Of a stretch of DNA of 47,483 nucleotides, positions 16,757 to 26,311 are shown piece after piece (positions within the stretch are counted from its first letter, which is position 1; every line of letters starts with the position of its first letter). The notes below the pieces were generated by a model. It worked only from the letters and a program-made list of their open reading frames with translations. It did no database searches and was not told the origin of the DNA. Both the position numbers and the translations under genes were made by a program. The stretch is from JBALVT01 sp045110675 (lineage in GTDB: Bacteria > Pseudomonadota > Gammaproteobacteria > Pseudomonadales > Halieaceae): NCBI GenBank assembly GCA_045110675.1, contig JBGCGJ010000013.1, positions 1 to 47,483 of the forward strand. Reading direction: 5' to 3'.

Positions 16757-17691
16757 CAATGCTATCGCGGGTGGCCGAGCGACTTTATTGGATGGCCCGA
16801 TATCTCGAGCGGGCGGAAGATACGGCGCGCTTAACCTATGCTTACACCCACATGGCGATGGACATACCCAGAGGTTCAGAGCCCGGCTGGGACACCCTCA
16901 TCCGGATACAGGACGCCCAGCCGGTCTATAGTGATCGCTACCGCGTCTACAATGAACAAAACGTATTGAAATTTATCATAGCGGATTTGGACAATGCGGG
17001 AGGGATCTACCATGCCATCCGTGCTGCCCGGGAAAATGTGCGTACCACACGCGATGTGTTACCTGTGGAGGCCTGGGAATACGTGAATGAACTCTATCTG
17101 TATGCCCAGGAGTATGCGGAAAAGTCGGTGGGTCGACGCAATCGCTATGCATTTTTGGAAAACGTTATTGCGCGTTGTCAGACCATCAACGGCATGATGA
17201 TGTCTACCTTGTCACGCGATCACGCCTATCGTTTTATAAAGTTGGGACATCTACTTGAGCGCGCGGATATGACCACCAGGGTTATTGATGTGGGTGCTGC
17301 TGCCCTTCTGGGTGAGGATAGGCATCACAGCACCGTGGACCCGTTGATCTGGGCAAGTCTTCTAAAGTCCCTGTCTGCGATGGGAGCGTACCGACGTCAA
17401 TTTGGTCCCCAGGTCGAAGCGAATTCAATGGTCGATTTAGTTTTGCGAGATGGCGACTTACCTCGCTCAGTTAAGTTTTGTCTCAATGGCATGCGCGAAG
17501 AGTTACTACCCCTAAAAAACAACAAGAGTGCGCTTAAGCTGTTGGATCGTTCGCGGCGTAAATTATCGAGGTTTGACGCCCAGGCGAGTACAAGAGAGCA
17601 ATTGCATGTGTTTATCGATGTGTTCCAGGCAAGCCTGATCGATATAAGCGCCGAAATAGGTAGTACCTGGTTTCTCAAGGAGCCCGAGTGA
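16753..17691 (+). CDS. Alpha-E domain protein (DUF403)
   Basis: 312-aa all-helical protein of the alpha-E family, opening with MLSRVAERLYWMARYLERAEDTARL, the family signature. RDHAYRFIKLGHLLERADMTTRVIDVG marks the second conserved block. Alpha-E proteins are found almost only beside or fused to circularly permuted ATP-grasp enzymes and transglutaminase-like proteins, and are thought to assist the same peptide-forming reaction. It overlaps the preceding ATP-grasp stop by 4 nt. The second ATP-grasp at 21220 carries the same domain as a fusion, which supports a physical interaction. Confidence 0.9.
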   Translation: MTMLSRVAERLYWMARYLERAEDTARLTYAYTHMAMDIPRGSEPGWDTLIRIQDAQPVYSDRYRVYNEQNVLKFIIADLDNAGGIYHAIRAARENVRTTRDVLPVEAWEYVNELYLYAQEYAEKSVGRRNRYAFLENVIARCQTINGMMMSTLSRDHAYRFIKLGHLLERADMTTRVIDVGAAALLGEDRHHSTVDPLIWASLLKSLSAMGAYRRQFGPQVEANSMVDLVLRDGDLPRSVKFCLNGMREELLPLKNNKSALKLLDRSRRKLSRFDAQASTREQLHVFIDVFQASLIDISAEIGSTWFLKEPE

Positions 17692-17764
17692 GCAACCCAA
17701 ATTTAGCTGCAGCTCTCTTCTGGACGCCTCAGTGTATTCACTTCGCCAAAGGCGGTAGATCTCA

Positions 17765-20700
17765 ATGACCATCCGCGTCGCGATTAATCATCGCACATCC
17801 TACAAATTTGATCGGCCTGTTAATCTGTCGGCCCACACGGTTCGGCTTCGGCCCGCACCGCACTCACGCACACCTATCCATAGTTACAGCCTGAAAGTTA
17901 AGCCTCAGGAGCATTTTATTAACTGGCAGCAAGATGCCTTTGGGAATTATCTTGCCAGACTGGTTTTTCCCGAAAAGTGCACCGAGTTTGAGGTTGACGT
18001 TGAAGTGATTGCGGATATGACGACGATCAATCCCTTTGACTTTTTTGTTGAAGACTATGCAGAGACCTACCCTTTTAGCTACAGCAAGCAACTCGAAACT
18101 GAATTGCGACCCTATCTGGCAAAACTCAGATGTGGTTCACTGTTTCAGCAGTTTCTGAACTCAGTGGATCGTAAAGAGCGTACGATCAATGACTTTCTGG
18201 TTGAGATTAATCAACACGTCCAACAAAAAATTGAATACCTTGTGCGCCTCGAGCCAGGTATTCAGACGCCCGGTGAAACACTGAAAAAAGGCAAAGGTTC
18301 CTGCCGGGATTCTGCTTGGTTACTCGTGCAGTTACTGCGTCATCTGGGGCTGGCTGCCCGTTTTGCCTCGGGGTATCTAGTGCAGCTTAAACCTGATGAG
18401 AAATCCTTGGATGGTCCCTCTGGCGCCGAACAGGATTTCACCGATTTACACGCCTGGTGCGAAGTGTTTTTGCCCGGAGCAGGGTGGGTTGGTCTCGATC
18501 CCACTTCGGGGTTGTTTGCCAGTGAAGGACACATTCCTCTGGCCTGCACCCCAAGTCCAGTGTCCGCTGCACCTATTGTGGGTGCGACTGATGAATGCGA
18601 GGTCGAATTCGATTTCTCGAATACGGTAGAGCGCGTGTTGGAAGATCCGCGGGTTACCAAACCTTACAGCGAAGATCAGTGGCAGCATATTATGGCGCTG
18701 GGCAAAGCGGTGGATGCGCAGTTCGAAAAAAACGATGTGCGTCTGACGATCGGAGGAGAACCGACGTTCGTATCGATTGACGATATGGAATCCGAGCAGT
18801 GGAATACCGCTGCACTGGGTGCCGATAAGCTCAGCTTGGCCAAGACCTTGCTGCTGCGCTTGCGCGATCGTTATGCACCCAAGGGGCTACTGCATTATGG
18901 TCAGGGCAAGTGGTACCCGGGTGAAGAGGTTCCGCGTTGGGCGCTGGGGGTTTTCTGGCGCAAAGACGGCGAGCCACTGTGGGATAACGCTGATTTTCTG
19001 GCGAGAATTGATAAGAACTACGAATACGATGTGAACGATGCCAGCAACTTTGGGCGTCATCTCTGTGATTTGCTTTCTATTCCCCGAGCCTGCTGCCAGG
19101 CCGCTTACGAGGATGGCCTGTACTATTTGATGCAGGAGCAAAACCTGCCAAAAGACCTTGATATACTCACTCAAAAACTGGGTGATGATCTCGAAAGGCG
19201 TCGGCTGGCCCAATTACTCGAACGTGGGATTGAAATTCCTTCTGGCTTTGTTATTCCACTGAGTCGCAGTACGGGGTGGCCGATCGAGGAAAATCAGAAA
19301 AGCTGGAACAGCAGTCTTTGGCCGATGAAGCGCGAGCGAATCACTTTGATTCCCGGCGATTCCCCAATGGGGCTACGCCTACCGCTCAACAACTTACCAG
19401 AAGTGGCGAATAAAGCTGACAAAGTCCTTCCGCAGCGCGACCCATTTGAACCACGCGATGACTTAGTCAAGCGTGAGGATATGAGCTTCTCCGATCCGGT
19501 CGAGTCGCAGGATGAGCCCATAGAAGCGCCCACTGAGTACGAATTGGTCGTGCGCACAGCGATGTGTATCGAGGTGAGAGAAGGGCGTTTGAATATCTTT
19601 ATGCCACCGCTGGATTACCTGGAAGACTATGTAGAACTCGTGGCTGCTATCGAAAACACCGCAGCCAGTTTGAATATCGCCGTGATTGTTGAGGGTTACG
19701 AGCCGCCGCGTGATCCCAGAATACAGAAGCTACTCGTGACACCCGACCCGGGTGTTATCGAGGTCAATGTGCACCCGTCCAATAACTGGGATGAGTTGGT
19801 TGCCACCACAACGTCGCTGTATGAAGAGGCTCGTTTATCGAGACTGTCTACCGAGAAGTTTATGTTAGACGGTCGCCACACGGGTACAGGGGGTGGCAAT
19901 CATATAACTCTGGGTGGAGCCACACCGGCGGACAGCCCGATGTTGCGGCGTCCGGATTTGCTGCGCAGTCTTATTACTTTCTGGCAGCATCATCCTAGTT
20001 TGTCGTATTTGTTTTCCGGGATGTTTATCGGTCCCACGAGCCAGGCGCCGAGAGTCGATGAAGGTAGAGAGGAGATGCTCTACGAGCTCGAGGTGGCGTT
20101 TTCACAAATGTCCGATGGGGAGGTCCCGCAGCCTTGGTTGGTAGATCGGTTATTGCGCAACTTGTTAATTGATATTACCGGTAACACTCACCGCGCTGAG
20201 TTTTGTATCGATAAGCTCTACTCTCCCAACAGCACCACGGGGCGGCTCGGTATTCTCGAGTTTCGTGGCTTCGAGATGCCACCTCACAGCCGTATGGCTT
20301 TGGTACAAGCCTTGTTAATCCGCTGCCTGATCGCCCGTTTTTGGGATAATCCCTATCAGAAGCCTCTCGTGCGCTGGGGCACCGAGCTCCACGACCGGTT
20401 TATGCTGCCGCACTATCTCTGGCAGGATATGAAGCATGTTGTTGAGGATCTTCAGGTACACGGTTACTCCTTTCAACTTGAATGGCTGGCGCCTTTTGAA
20501 GAATTCCGTTTTCCGCACTACGGTCGAGTGCAATTGGATGGCATCGAGCTTGAACTGCGCTGGGCAGTAGAACCTTGGCATGTACTTGGAGAAGAGAACA
20601 GTAGTTTTGGCACCTCTCGTTACGTGGATTCTTCGGTTGAGCGTCTCCAAATCAAAGCGACGGGTTTGACAGACGGACGCTACGTGTTGTCCTGCAATGG

Positions 20701-21124
20701 TCGTCGAGTGCCCATGCGCAATACCGGGCGTCACGCCGAATACGTCGGCGGTGTTCGATATCGCGCTTGGCAACCGCCTTCGGCGCTACACCCTATGATT
20801 GGTGTCCATGTTCCCTTGCACTTTGACCTGATTGATACCTGGAACGGGCGTTCTATTGGCGGCTGTAGTTACCATGTCTCCCATCCAGGTGGCCGCAGCT
20901 ACGATACTTTCCCAGTGAATTCCTATGAAGCTGAATCCCGGCGTACCAATCGATTCGAGACCGTCAGTCATACCCCAGGCGTCTTTATTCCTCGGCCGGA
21001 GGTCAACGCGTTGCGGGAGTTTTTCCCCGATAGCAAGCCTCACCAGCCGATGGAGCCACCTCCGGAAGAAGCGCCGGGGGAGTATCCCTACATACTCGAT
21101 ATGCGCAGCCCGATAATGAACTAA
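17765..21124 (+). CDS. Transglutaminase-like protein with DUF2126
   Basis: 1119-aa protein. Residues 1-270 form an N-terminal beta domain plus a transglutaminase-fold core with a complete triad: Cys180 (GKGSCRDSAW), His229 (DLHAWCEV) and Asp245 (GLDPTSG). The remaining part, about 330-1115, is DUF2126, with KNDVRLTIGGEPTFVSIDD at its beginning and RFMLPHYLWQDMKHVVEDL further on. The architecture is known from amidoligase clusters, where the triad domain is predicted to act as a peptidase or acyl-transfer enzyme. No signal peptide is seen, so it is probably cytoplasmic. ATG 17765 lies 73 nt after the alpha-E gene. Confidence 0.92.
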   Translation: MTIRVAINHRTSYKFDRPVNLSAHTVRLRPAPHSRTPIHSYSLKVKPQEHFINWQQDAFGNYLARLVFPEKCTEFEVDVEVIADMTTINPFDFFVEDYAETYPFSYSKQLETELRPYLAKLRCGSLFQQFLNSVDRKERTINDFLVEINQHVQQKIEYLVRLEPGIQTPGETLKKGKGSCRDSAWLLVQLLRHLGLAARFASGYLVQLKPDEKSLDGPSGAEQDFTDLHAWCEVFLPGAGWVGLDPTSGLFASEGHIPLACTPSPVSAAPIVGATDECEVEFDFSNTVERVLEDPRVTKPYSEDQWQHIMALGKAVDAQFEKNDVRLTIGGEPTFVSIDDMESEQWNTAALGADKLSLAKTLLLRLRDRYAPKGLLHYGQGKWYPGEEVPRWALGVFWRKDGEPLWDNADFLARIDKNYEYDVNDASNFGRHLCDLLSIPRACCQAAYEDGLYYLMQEQNLPKDLDILTQKLGDDLERRRLAQLLERGIEIPSGFVIPLSRSTGWPIEENQKSWNSSLWPMKRERITLIPGDSPMGLRLPLNNLPEVANKADKVLPQRDPFEPRDDLVKREDMSFSDPVESQDEPIEAPTEYELVVRTAMCIEVREGRLNIFMPPLDYLEDYVELVAAIENTAASLNIAVIVEGYEPPRDPRIQKLLVTPDPGVIEVNVHPSNNWDELVATTTSLYEEARLSRLSTEKFMLDGRHTGTGGGNHITLGGATPADSPMLRRPDLLRSLITFWQHHPSLSYLFSGMFIGPTSQAPRVDEGREEMLYELEVAFSQMSDGEVPQPWLVDRLLRNLLIDITGNTHRAEFCIDKLYSPNSTTGRLGILEFRGFEMPPHSRMALVQALLIRCLIARFWDNPYQKPLVRWGTELHDRFMLPHYLWQDMKHVVEDLQVHGYSFQLEWLAPFEEFRFPHYGRVQLDGIELELRWAVEPWHVLGEENSSFGTSRYVDSSVERLQIKATGLTDGRYVLSCNGRRVPMRNTGRHAEYVGGVRYRAWQPPSALHPMIGVHVPLHFDLIDTWNGRSIGGCSYHVSHPGGRSYDTFPVNSYEAESRRTNRFETVSHTPGVFIPRPEVNALREFFPDSKPHQPMEPPPEEAPGEYPYILDMRSPIMN

Positions 21125-21175
21125 GGCGACCCATTTCAAATCTAGCAAAGTGAGTCATGCCTGGTTCAATACGTA

Positions 21176-21181
21176 TATAAT
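21176..21181 (+). promoter_or_regulatory. Candidate -10 element of an internal promoter
   Basis: A consensus TATAAT lies in the 95-nt gap between the DUF2126 gene and the ATP-grasp/alpha-E fusion, 39 nt before the GTG start. No convincing -35 is visible at 16-18 nt, so an activator would be needed. It would let the second half of the locus be expressed separately. Confidence 0.45.
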
Positions 21182-21219
21182 ACCGGCGATAATTATTACG
21201 ACTTGTAACAGGTAAATGC

Positions 21220-23808
21220 GTGCCCAACTCCCGTACTCCACAAGCGGTCAATCAGCTACAGTCTCAGAGCCAGTCGTTACTGCCGACTTCTCTTGAGTAT
21301 CGTCAGGTGAGTGGGCTGCTTGATGATGTCTATTTCGCTGATGGTAGTGTTAAACCTCAGTGGGATTATCTGCTGAGCAGTCTGCGCAATCTGGGCCCCC
21401 AGGTTATGGCAGAACGAGAGCAAAAAGCTCGCCGGATTCTGCGCGATGATGGCGCCACTTATAATATCTACGGTCGAGGTGGCAGCCCCAGCAGTAGCTG
21501 GGAGCTGGACCCGGTCCCGCATGTTATCGGCAGTGAAGATTGGGGTCGGATAGAGGCCGGTTTGCTGGAGCGCTCCGAACTATTTAATTTGATACTGCGC
21601 GATATCTACGGCCCGAGAACTTTGCTCAGACAAGGTATATTGCCCCCCGAAGCCCTGTTCAGCCACGGTGGGTTCGTGCGAGCCTGTCAAGGAATTCAGT
21701 TGGCTGGGGAGCATGAACTTATCATGCATGCGGTTGATATGGTTCGCCAACCGGACGGCAGTATGTGTGTCTTGTCTGACCGGACCCAATCCCCCAGTGG
21801 GTCCGGTTACATACTGGAAAACCGAACTGTGATGTCTAGGGTTTTTCCCAGTCTTTATCGCGACAGCCATGTGCATCGCCTGGCCAGTTTTTATCAGCGG
21901 CTTCGGCTGAAGCTGGTGTCCCTGTCCCCCTCAGGTGAGATCCCTTTGATAGCTGTGCTAACGCCGGGCAACCAGAGCGAGACGTATTTTGAACACGCGT
22001 ATCTGGCGAATTATATGGGTTTCCCCCTGGTACAGAGCGGCGATCTCATTGTGCGAAATGGCTTTGTGTGGATGAAATCCCTGGACGGTTTAAAACGTGT
22101 CGATGTTATTCTGCGGCAGGTTGAAGATGCTTTTTGTGACCCGGTCGAATTGCGAAGTAGCTCCCAGTTAGGCGTTCCTGGCTTGCTGGAGGTGGTTCGA
22201 AGTGGTCGGGTGGTGATCGCCAATCCTCTGGGCTCGGGCGCGCTGGAAAACCCGATACTGCTTAAATACCTTCCGGAAATCAGCAAATTTTTATTGGGGC
22301 GGGAGCCGAGACTGACGTCGGTCAAGACATTTTGGTGTGGTGACGATACAGACTTTGCCTACGTGTGCGCCAATATCCAGCAACTCCTCGTCAAACCCGC
22401 CTACCGGGGTATTGGTGTCGGAAGTGTATGGGGCGGCGATCTTAGTCCCGAAAAACAAAGTGAACTGCTCGCGACTATCAGTAGTAACCGCTACCAATAT
22501 GTTGCGCAGGAGCGTTTGGAAAAACCACATATTCCCGCCTTTGCCGATGGCGTGTTGGAGCCCAGGCCGGCGCTGCTGCGAACGTTTTCTATTGCGGCCG
22601 ATAGTTCTTACACCGTGCTTCCCGGGGGCCTTACGCGCATCGGTCGGAATACCCACGGCCTGATCATTAATATGCAGTCGGGTAGTCCCAGCAAAGATAC
22701 TTGGGTGACAGCATCGGAGCCCGAGCGCACTCCGGATTTCGCTCACAACCCTGAGCCCAATCGAATCAATATCGACTCTCAACTGGTTAGCCTACCCAGT
22801 CGCGTAGTTGAGAACCTCTATTGGATGGGTCGCTATGCAGAAAGAGCAGAGGTATCGCTGCGATTTCTGCGGACTGTTTTCTTATTACTCAATGGTGAAG
22901 AGCGCATAGAAGAAGATGCGCGCCGAATACTGCTGCAAACGGTTACCCATGTGACAGCAACGCTACCAGGTTTTGTGAATGCTTCGGAAAATCTGTTGGC
23001 GAACCCGGATGAAGAGTTACTGTTGATCATTAAAGACGATGGTCGAATCGGCAGTATTAAGTCTACGCTGAACTCCATGTTATCCAGTGCCGATGAGTCT
23101 AAGGAGTTGTTTTCCAGCGATACCATACGTGTTATCAACGATTTGCGCGATGCGCTGGATCAGATGGATATCGAACTTGCCGATGGTTTGATCTCAGCAC
23201 CGGAAGACGCATTGGATCCGCTGGTAACAGCCCTGGCCGCCTTGTCGGGCTTGATGCAGGAAAGCATGATACGCAGTGTGGGTTGGCGCTTCATGGAACT
23301 GGGAAAACGTATTGAACGGGCGCTGCAAACCATCAGTACCGTTAAACATTTGATGACGCCGGTAATTGGCGAAGGTGGCAACGCTACGCTGCTCACTGCC
23401 TTACTTATTTCCATGGAAGCCTTCATGACTTATCGTCGTGGTGGCCGTGAGCGCAGAGGCATAGAGCTGGGCCTGGAGCTTGTTATGCTAGACATCAGCA
23501 ACCCACGTTCACTGATTTTCCAGTTGGAGCGCTTGCAACAACACCTCGGAGAACTGCCCAATGCGGATAATCACGGCGGTCAACTCGAAGAGGAAGAGCG
23601 AGCACTATTGGAAGCGATTACCAGTCTAAAACTGTCGCGCATCTCCGAGCTATTGGAAAGTGGTGTTGAACATCGGGATGAGTTGAATTTGCTGCTTGAG
23701 CACCTGGAGAAATTGCTGAAAGCGTTCAATCGTTTCATTAGTGAGAAACACTTTGAACACCGAGCTGATCCACAGCAGCTTGTCACCAGTGAGTGGGGAG
23801 GTCAGTAA
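21220..23808 (+). CDS. Circularly permuted ATP-grasp fused to alpha-E
   Basis: 862-aa two-domain protein. Residues about 15-490 are a second permuted ATP-grasp (DUF404/DUF407): RRILRDDGATYNIYGRGGSP, DLILRDIYGPRTLL-like sequence, VLSDRTQSPSGSGYILENR, LLVKPAYRGIGVGSVWGG and TVLPGGLTRIG. After a linker, alpha-E starts at about 525 with LPSRVVENLYWMGRYAERAEV and runs to about 845. It is a paralogue of the split pair at 15275-17691. The start is GTG 21220 with AGG seven bases upstream; an overlapping ATG at 21216 is out of frame. The stop overlaps the next ATG by one base. Confidence 0.92.
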   Translation: MPNSRTPQAVNQLQSQSQSLLPTSLEYRQVSGLLDDVYFADGSVKPQWDYLLSSLRNLGPQVMAEREQKARRILRDDGATYNIYGRGGSPSSSWELDPVPHVIGSEDWGRIEAGLLERSELFNLILRDIYGPRTLLRQGILPPEALFSHGGFVRACQGIQLAGEHELIMHAVDMVRQPDGSMCVLSDRTQSPSGSGYILENRTVMSRVFPSLYRDSHVHRLASFYQRLRLKLVSLSPSGEIPLIAVLTPGNQSETYFEHAYLANYMGFPLVQSGDLIVRNGFVWMKSLDGLKRVDVILRQVEDAFCDPVELRSSSQLGVPGLLEVVRSGRVVIANPLGSGALENPILLKYLPEISKFLLGREPRLTSVKTFWCGDDTDFAYVCANIQQLLVKPAYRGIGVGSVWGGDLSPEKQSELLATISSNRYQYVAQERLEKPHIPAFADGVLEPRPALLRTFSIAADSSYTVLPGGLTRIGRNTHGLIINMQSGSPSKDTWVTASEPERTPDFAHNPEPNRINIDSQLVSLPSRVVENLYWMGRYAERAEVSLRFLRTVFLLLNGEERIEEDARRILLQTVTHVTATLPGFVNASENLLANPDEELLLIIKDDGRIGSIKSTLNSMLSSADESKELFSSDTIRVINDLRDALDQMDIELADGLISAPEDALDPLVTALAALSGLMQESMIRSVGWRFMELGKRIERALQTISTVKHLMTPVIGEGGNATLLTALLISMEAFMTYRRGGRERRGIELGLELVMLDISNPRSLIFQLERLQQHLGELPNADNHGGQLEEEERALLEAITSLKLSRISELLESGVEHRDELNLLLEHLEKLLKAFNRFISEKHFEHRADPQQLVTSEWGGQ

Positions 23809-24695
23809 TGCGCTTCCGCGTTAAACACTCCACTCGTTACCAATACGCCCAGCGTGTGACACGTTGCTATAATCTCGCCAACGTCATACCGCGAGACACT
23901 GAGCGTCAGCAATGTCTTAAGAATACAATTACAGTGTCGCCACAGCCGATCACCAAGCATAAGCGCAGCGATTATTTTGGCAATCACGCTTATCACTTTG
24001 AAATACAAAAGCCACACACTGAGTTGGTCATTACCGCTCAGAGTGATGTTCAGATAAGTGACAGAGATCATGAGTTAAATTTCGATCTAGGTGTGTCCTA
24101 CGGCGAGGTCTTAGCAACGCTTCGCGATACCTTAAACGACGATACTATTCAGGCTCGCGAGTTTCTGTTGAACTCACCGATGATAGAGTCCAGTACTGCG
24201 CTGGCGGATTATGCTCGCCCCAGCTTTGACCACAACCGCTCGCTCAAGGCCTGTGTCAGCGAATTGACCACCCGCATATTTACTGACTTTTCTTACGACC
24301 CGGAATTTACGACCATCGCGACGCCTCTTGCTGATGTTTTGGAGCATAAAAAAGGCGTATGTCAGGATTTCGCCCACTTACAGATTGGCTGCCTCCGAGC
24401 CATGGGGATTCCAGCAAAATATGTATCTGGCTACATTGAAACGCTACCCAAACCAGGCGAAAAGAAGCTGGTTGGCGCCGATGCGACGCACGCATGGATC
24501 GCTTATTTCTCACCGGGGGAAGGCTGGGTTGAGTTTGACCCTACCAATAATTCGGCGGCGAACAGCCAACACATTGTGACCGCATTCGGGCGGGATTTTT
24601 TCGATGTAACGCCAGTTAAAGGCGTTATCTTTGGCGGCGGCAAAAACCCCATACTCAGTGTTTCAGTTGATGTCAGCCGGATAGCGGAGAGCTAA
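23808..24695 (+). CDS. Transglutaminase-family protein
   Basis: 295-aa protein with an N-terminal beta domain (RFRVKHSTRYQYAQRVTRCYN, the bacterial transglutaminase-like N-terminal family) and a core with a complete triad: Cys185 (KKGVCQDFAH), His228 (DATHAWIAY) and Asp244 (EFDPTNN). The frame extends upstream to 23793, but ATG 23808 shares one base with the previous stop and has GGGAGG at good spacing. The protein is predicted cytoplasmic and, by family context, a peptidase or acyltransferase acting on the product of the ATP-grasp enzymes. Confidence 0.92.
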   Translation: MRFRVKHSTRYQYAQRVTRCYNLANVIPRDTERQQCLKNTITVSPQPITKHKRSDYFGNHAYHFEIQKPHTELVITAQSDVQISDRDHELNFDLGVSYGEVLATLRDTLNDDTIQAREFLLNSPMIESSTALADYARPSFDHNRSLKACVSELTTRIFTDFSYDPEFTTIATPLADVLEHKKGVCQDFAHLQIGCLRAMGIPAKYVSGYIETLPKPGEKKLVGADATHAWIAYFSPGEGWVEFDPTNNSAANSQHIVTAFGRDFFDVTPVKGVIFGGGKNPILSVSVDVSRIAES

Positions 24696-24762
24696 CGCCA
24701 GCTCAACAATTATCTCCGTTTAGCGGTTTCTTCTAGATCGTTTTCTTCGACAGGTGTACCAC

Positions 24763-25569
24763 ATGTGGTTACGTACAAATTGCGATCTTGAGTTTGACAT
24801 AGAGCTACCGACACCGTTTGTATTGATGCTAAGACCGCGCAGTGGCGCGCAGCAATGGGTTGCCACTGAGGTATACAATCTTACTCCCACCGTCCCTGCG
24901 TTTGAGTTCACTGATGGCTATGGGAATCTTTGCCAGCGGCTCATCGCCCCCCCGGGGTATTTTTCCGTTCACACAACCGCAAAGGTGATGATATCCGATA
25001 CGGTCGATGAAGCACCGGGGGCTGCATTCGTAGAGATACAAAGTCTTCCTGACGAAATGCTCCACTACTTGCTCCCTAGTCGTTTCTGTGAATCCGATTT
25101 GTTCTGTTCGATGGCCGGTACGATCACGGCTGGTCAGTCACCGGGTTATAACCAAGTCGCCGCTATTGAAAGCTGGTTGCGCAATAACATTCGCTATGAG
25201 CCTTTTAACAGTGATGTCCAAGTTTCTGCTGTTGATGTAAATGCGAGGGGCTGGGGCGTTTGCCGAGACTTTGCTCACCTGGGAATTTCTCTTTCTCGCA
25301 GTCTCAGTATTCCCGCCCGCATGGTCGTCGGTTATTTACACGCTCTAGAGCCTATGGATTTGCACGCTTGGTTTGAGGCCTATATTGGAGATCGCTGGTA
25401 TTCCTTTGATGCTACTCAAGCTTGCAAGAGAGGTGGCTACGTGGCTTTGGGATACGGGCGCGATGCAGCAGATGTCGCAGTCTACAATCAGTTTGGTCCT
25501 AGTTTGTATCCAACGGCGCAAAAAGTGAGTGTGGAGCAAATCGATCGAGCCAGTGCCGATCTTCTTTGA
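24763..25569 (+). CDS. Second transglutaminase-family protein
   Basis: 268-aa protein with Cys167 (WGVCRDFAH), His201 (DLHAWFEAY) and Asp216 (SFDATQA), so the triad is intact although spacing differs from the two neighbours. The N-terminal part (DLEFDIELPTPFVLMLRPRSG) is a different beta domain, as in the shorter transglutaminase-like proteins of these clusters. ATG 24763 is preceded by AGGTG; a GTG at 24754 is less likely. It ends the six-gene locus and is convergent with the TetR gene 23 nt downstream. Confidence 0.9.
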   Translation: MWLRTNCDLEFDIELPTPFVLMLRPRSGAQQWVATEVYNLTPTVPAFEFTDGYGNLCQRLIAPPGYFSVHTTAKVMISDTVDEAPGAAFVEIQSLPDEMLHYLLPSRFCESDLFCSMAGTITAGQSPGYNQVAAIESWLRNNIRYEPFNSDVQVSAVDVNARGWGVCRDFAHLGISLSRSLSIPARMVVGYLHALEPMDLHAWFEAYIGDRWYSFDATQACKRGGYVALGYGRDAADVAVYNQFGPSLYPTAQKVSVEQIDRASADLL

Positions 25570-25592
25570 CCTTAGTTTAGGTGTGCATGTGG

Positions 25593-26255
25593 CTATTTTA
25601 GCGCCGCAATGCGCGAAACCAATCGTTTGTGAAACTCTGGTTTGGCATCTGCAGCCAAACACAAAAACACACCGGTCAGCGCTTGCTGGCGAAACGTTTT
25701 TAGATTGAAGTAGCCGTGAGTCCAGTCCTGTCGTGCCAGTCGATAGGAACCATAAATCTGCGTACCCAATTGAGTGGCTGATATCTTACCCCGCAAGAGA
25801 CCAACACGCTGTGCCTCCAAGCAGGCGTCGATTGGGAGCTGAACTGATCGAGCATAAATCCCGGATTTGGAGCGCTGCTCAAAGAGGCCGCTGCGGTCGC
25901 CCGCTATGAAAGCTGCCTTGTAATAGCGTTCATCGCTCGCAAAGAGCTCAGCGAGCTTTTCGATCTGCACTTCGAAAGCCAGCTCTATATCATCATTTTC
26001 CACCCGACGTTGAACCTGTGCTAGTCGCTCAACGAGTTCAGTAATAATCGATGAGAGTATCTCGGGCTTTCCGCCAATCAGGTTGTAGATGGTTGGCACC
26101 GTTACGCCGACGCGTTTGGCTAGGTCTCTAAGTTTAAGGGCGTCAAAGCCTTCCTCTGCAATGATTTTGCGAGTGTGCGACATGATAGCCATACGCCGCT
26201 TTTCCATATTGGTTGCGCGGGTCGATTCCGGTGTTGGGGCAGTTAGTTGTGTCAT
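25593..26255 (-). CDS. TetR/AcrR-family transcriptional regulator
   Basis: 220 aa from ATG 26255. The N-terminal DNA-binding domain has RRMAIMSHTRKIIAEEGFDALKLRDLAKRVGVTVPTIYNLIGGKPEIL, a classical TetR helix-turn-helix. The ligand-binding half has no family-specific signature I recognise. A GTG at 26288 would add 11 residues, but it overlaps the -35 of the divergent promoter and is less plausible. The gene is divergent from the PhyH-family dioxygenase, and two palindromes lie in the shared promoter, so it very likely represses that gene and possibly itself. Confidence 0.9.
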   Translation of the reverse strand: MTQLTAPTPESTRATNMEKRRMAIMSHTRKIIAEEGFDALKLRDLAKRVGVTVPTIYNLIGGKPEILSSIITELVERLAQVQRRVENDDIELAFEVQIEKLAELFASDERYYKAAFIAGDRSGLFEQRSKSGIYARSVQLPIDACLEAQRVGLLRGKISATQLGTQIYGSYRLARQDWTHGYFNLKTFRQQALTGVFLCLAADAKPEFHKRLVSRIAALK

Positions 26256-26281
26256 GGGGCAATCGTAGAGTATCTGGAGGC

Positions 26282-26311
26282 TTGACACAAGATTTTAACC
26301 ATGTTTAAAAT
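26282..26311 (+). promoter_or_regulatory. Promoter of the PhyH-family dioxygenase gene
   Basis: TTGACA (26282-26287) and TAAAAT (26306-26311) are separated by 18 nt. The dioxygenase ATG is at 26348 with AGGAG at 26336-26340. The first TetR-type palindrome lies across the spacer and -10. Confidence 0.7.
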
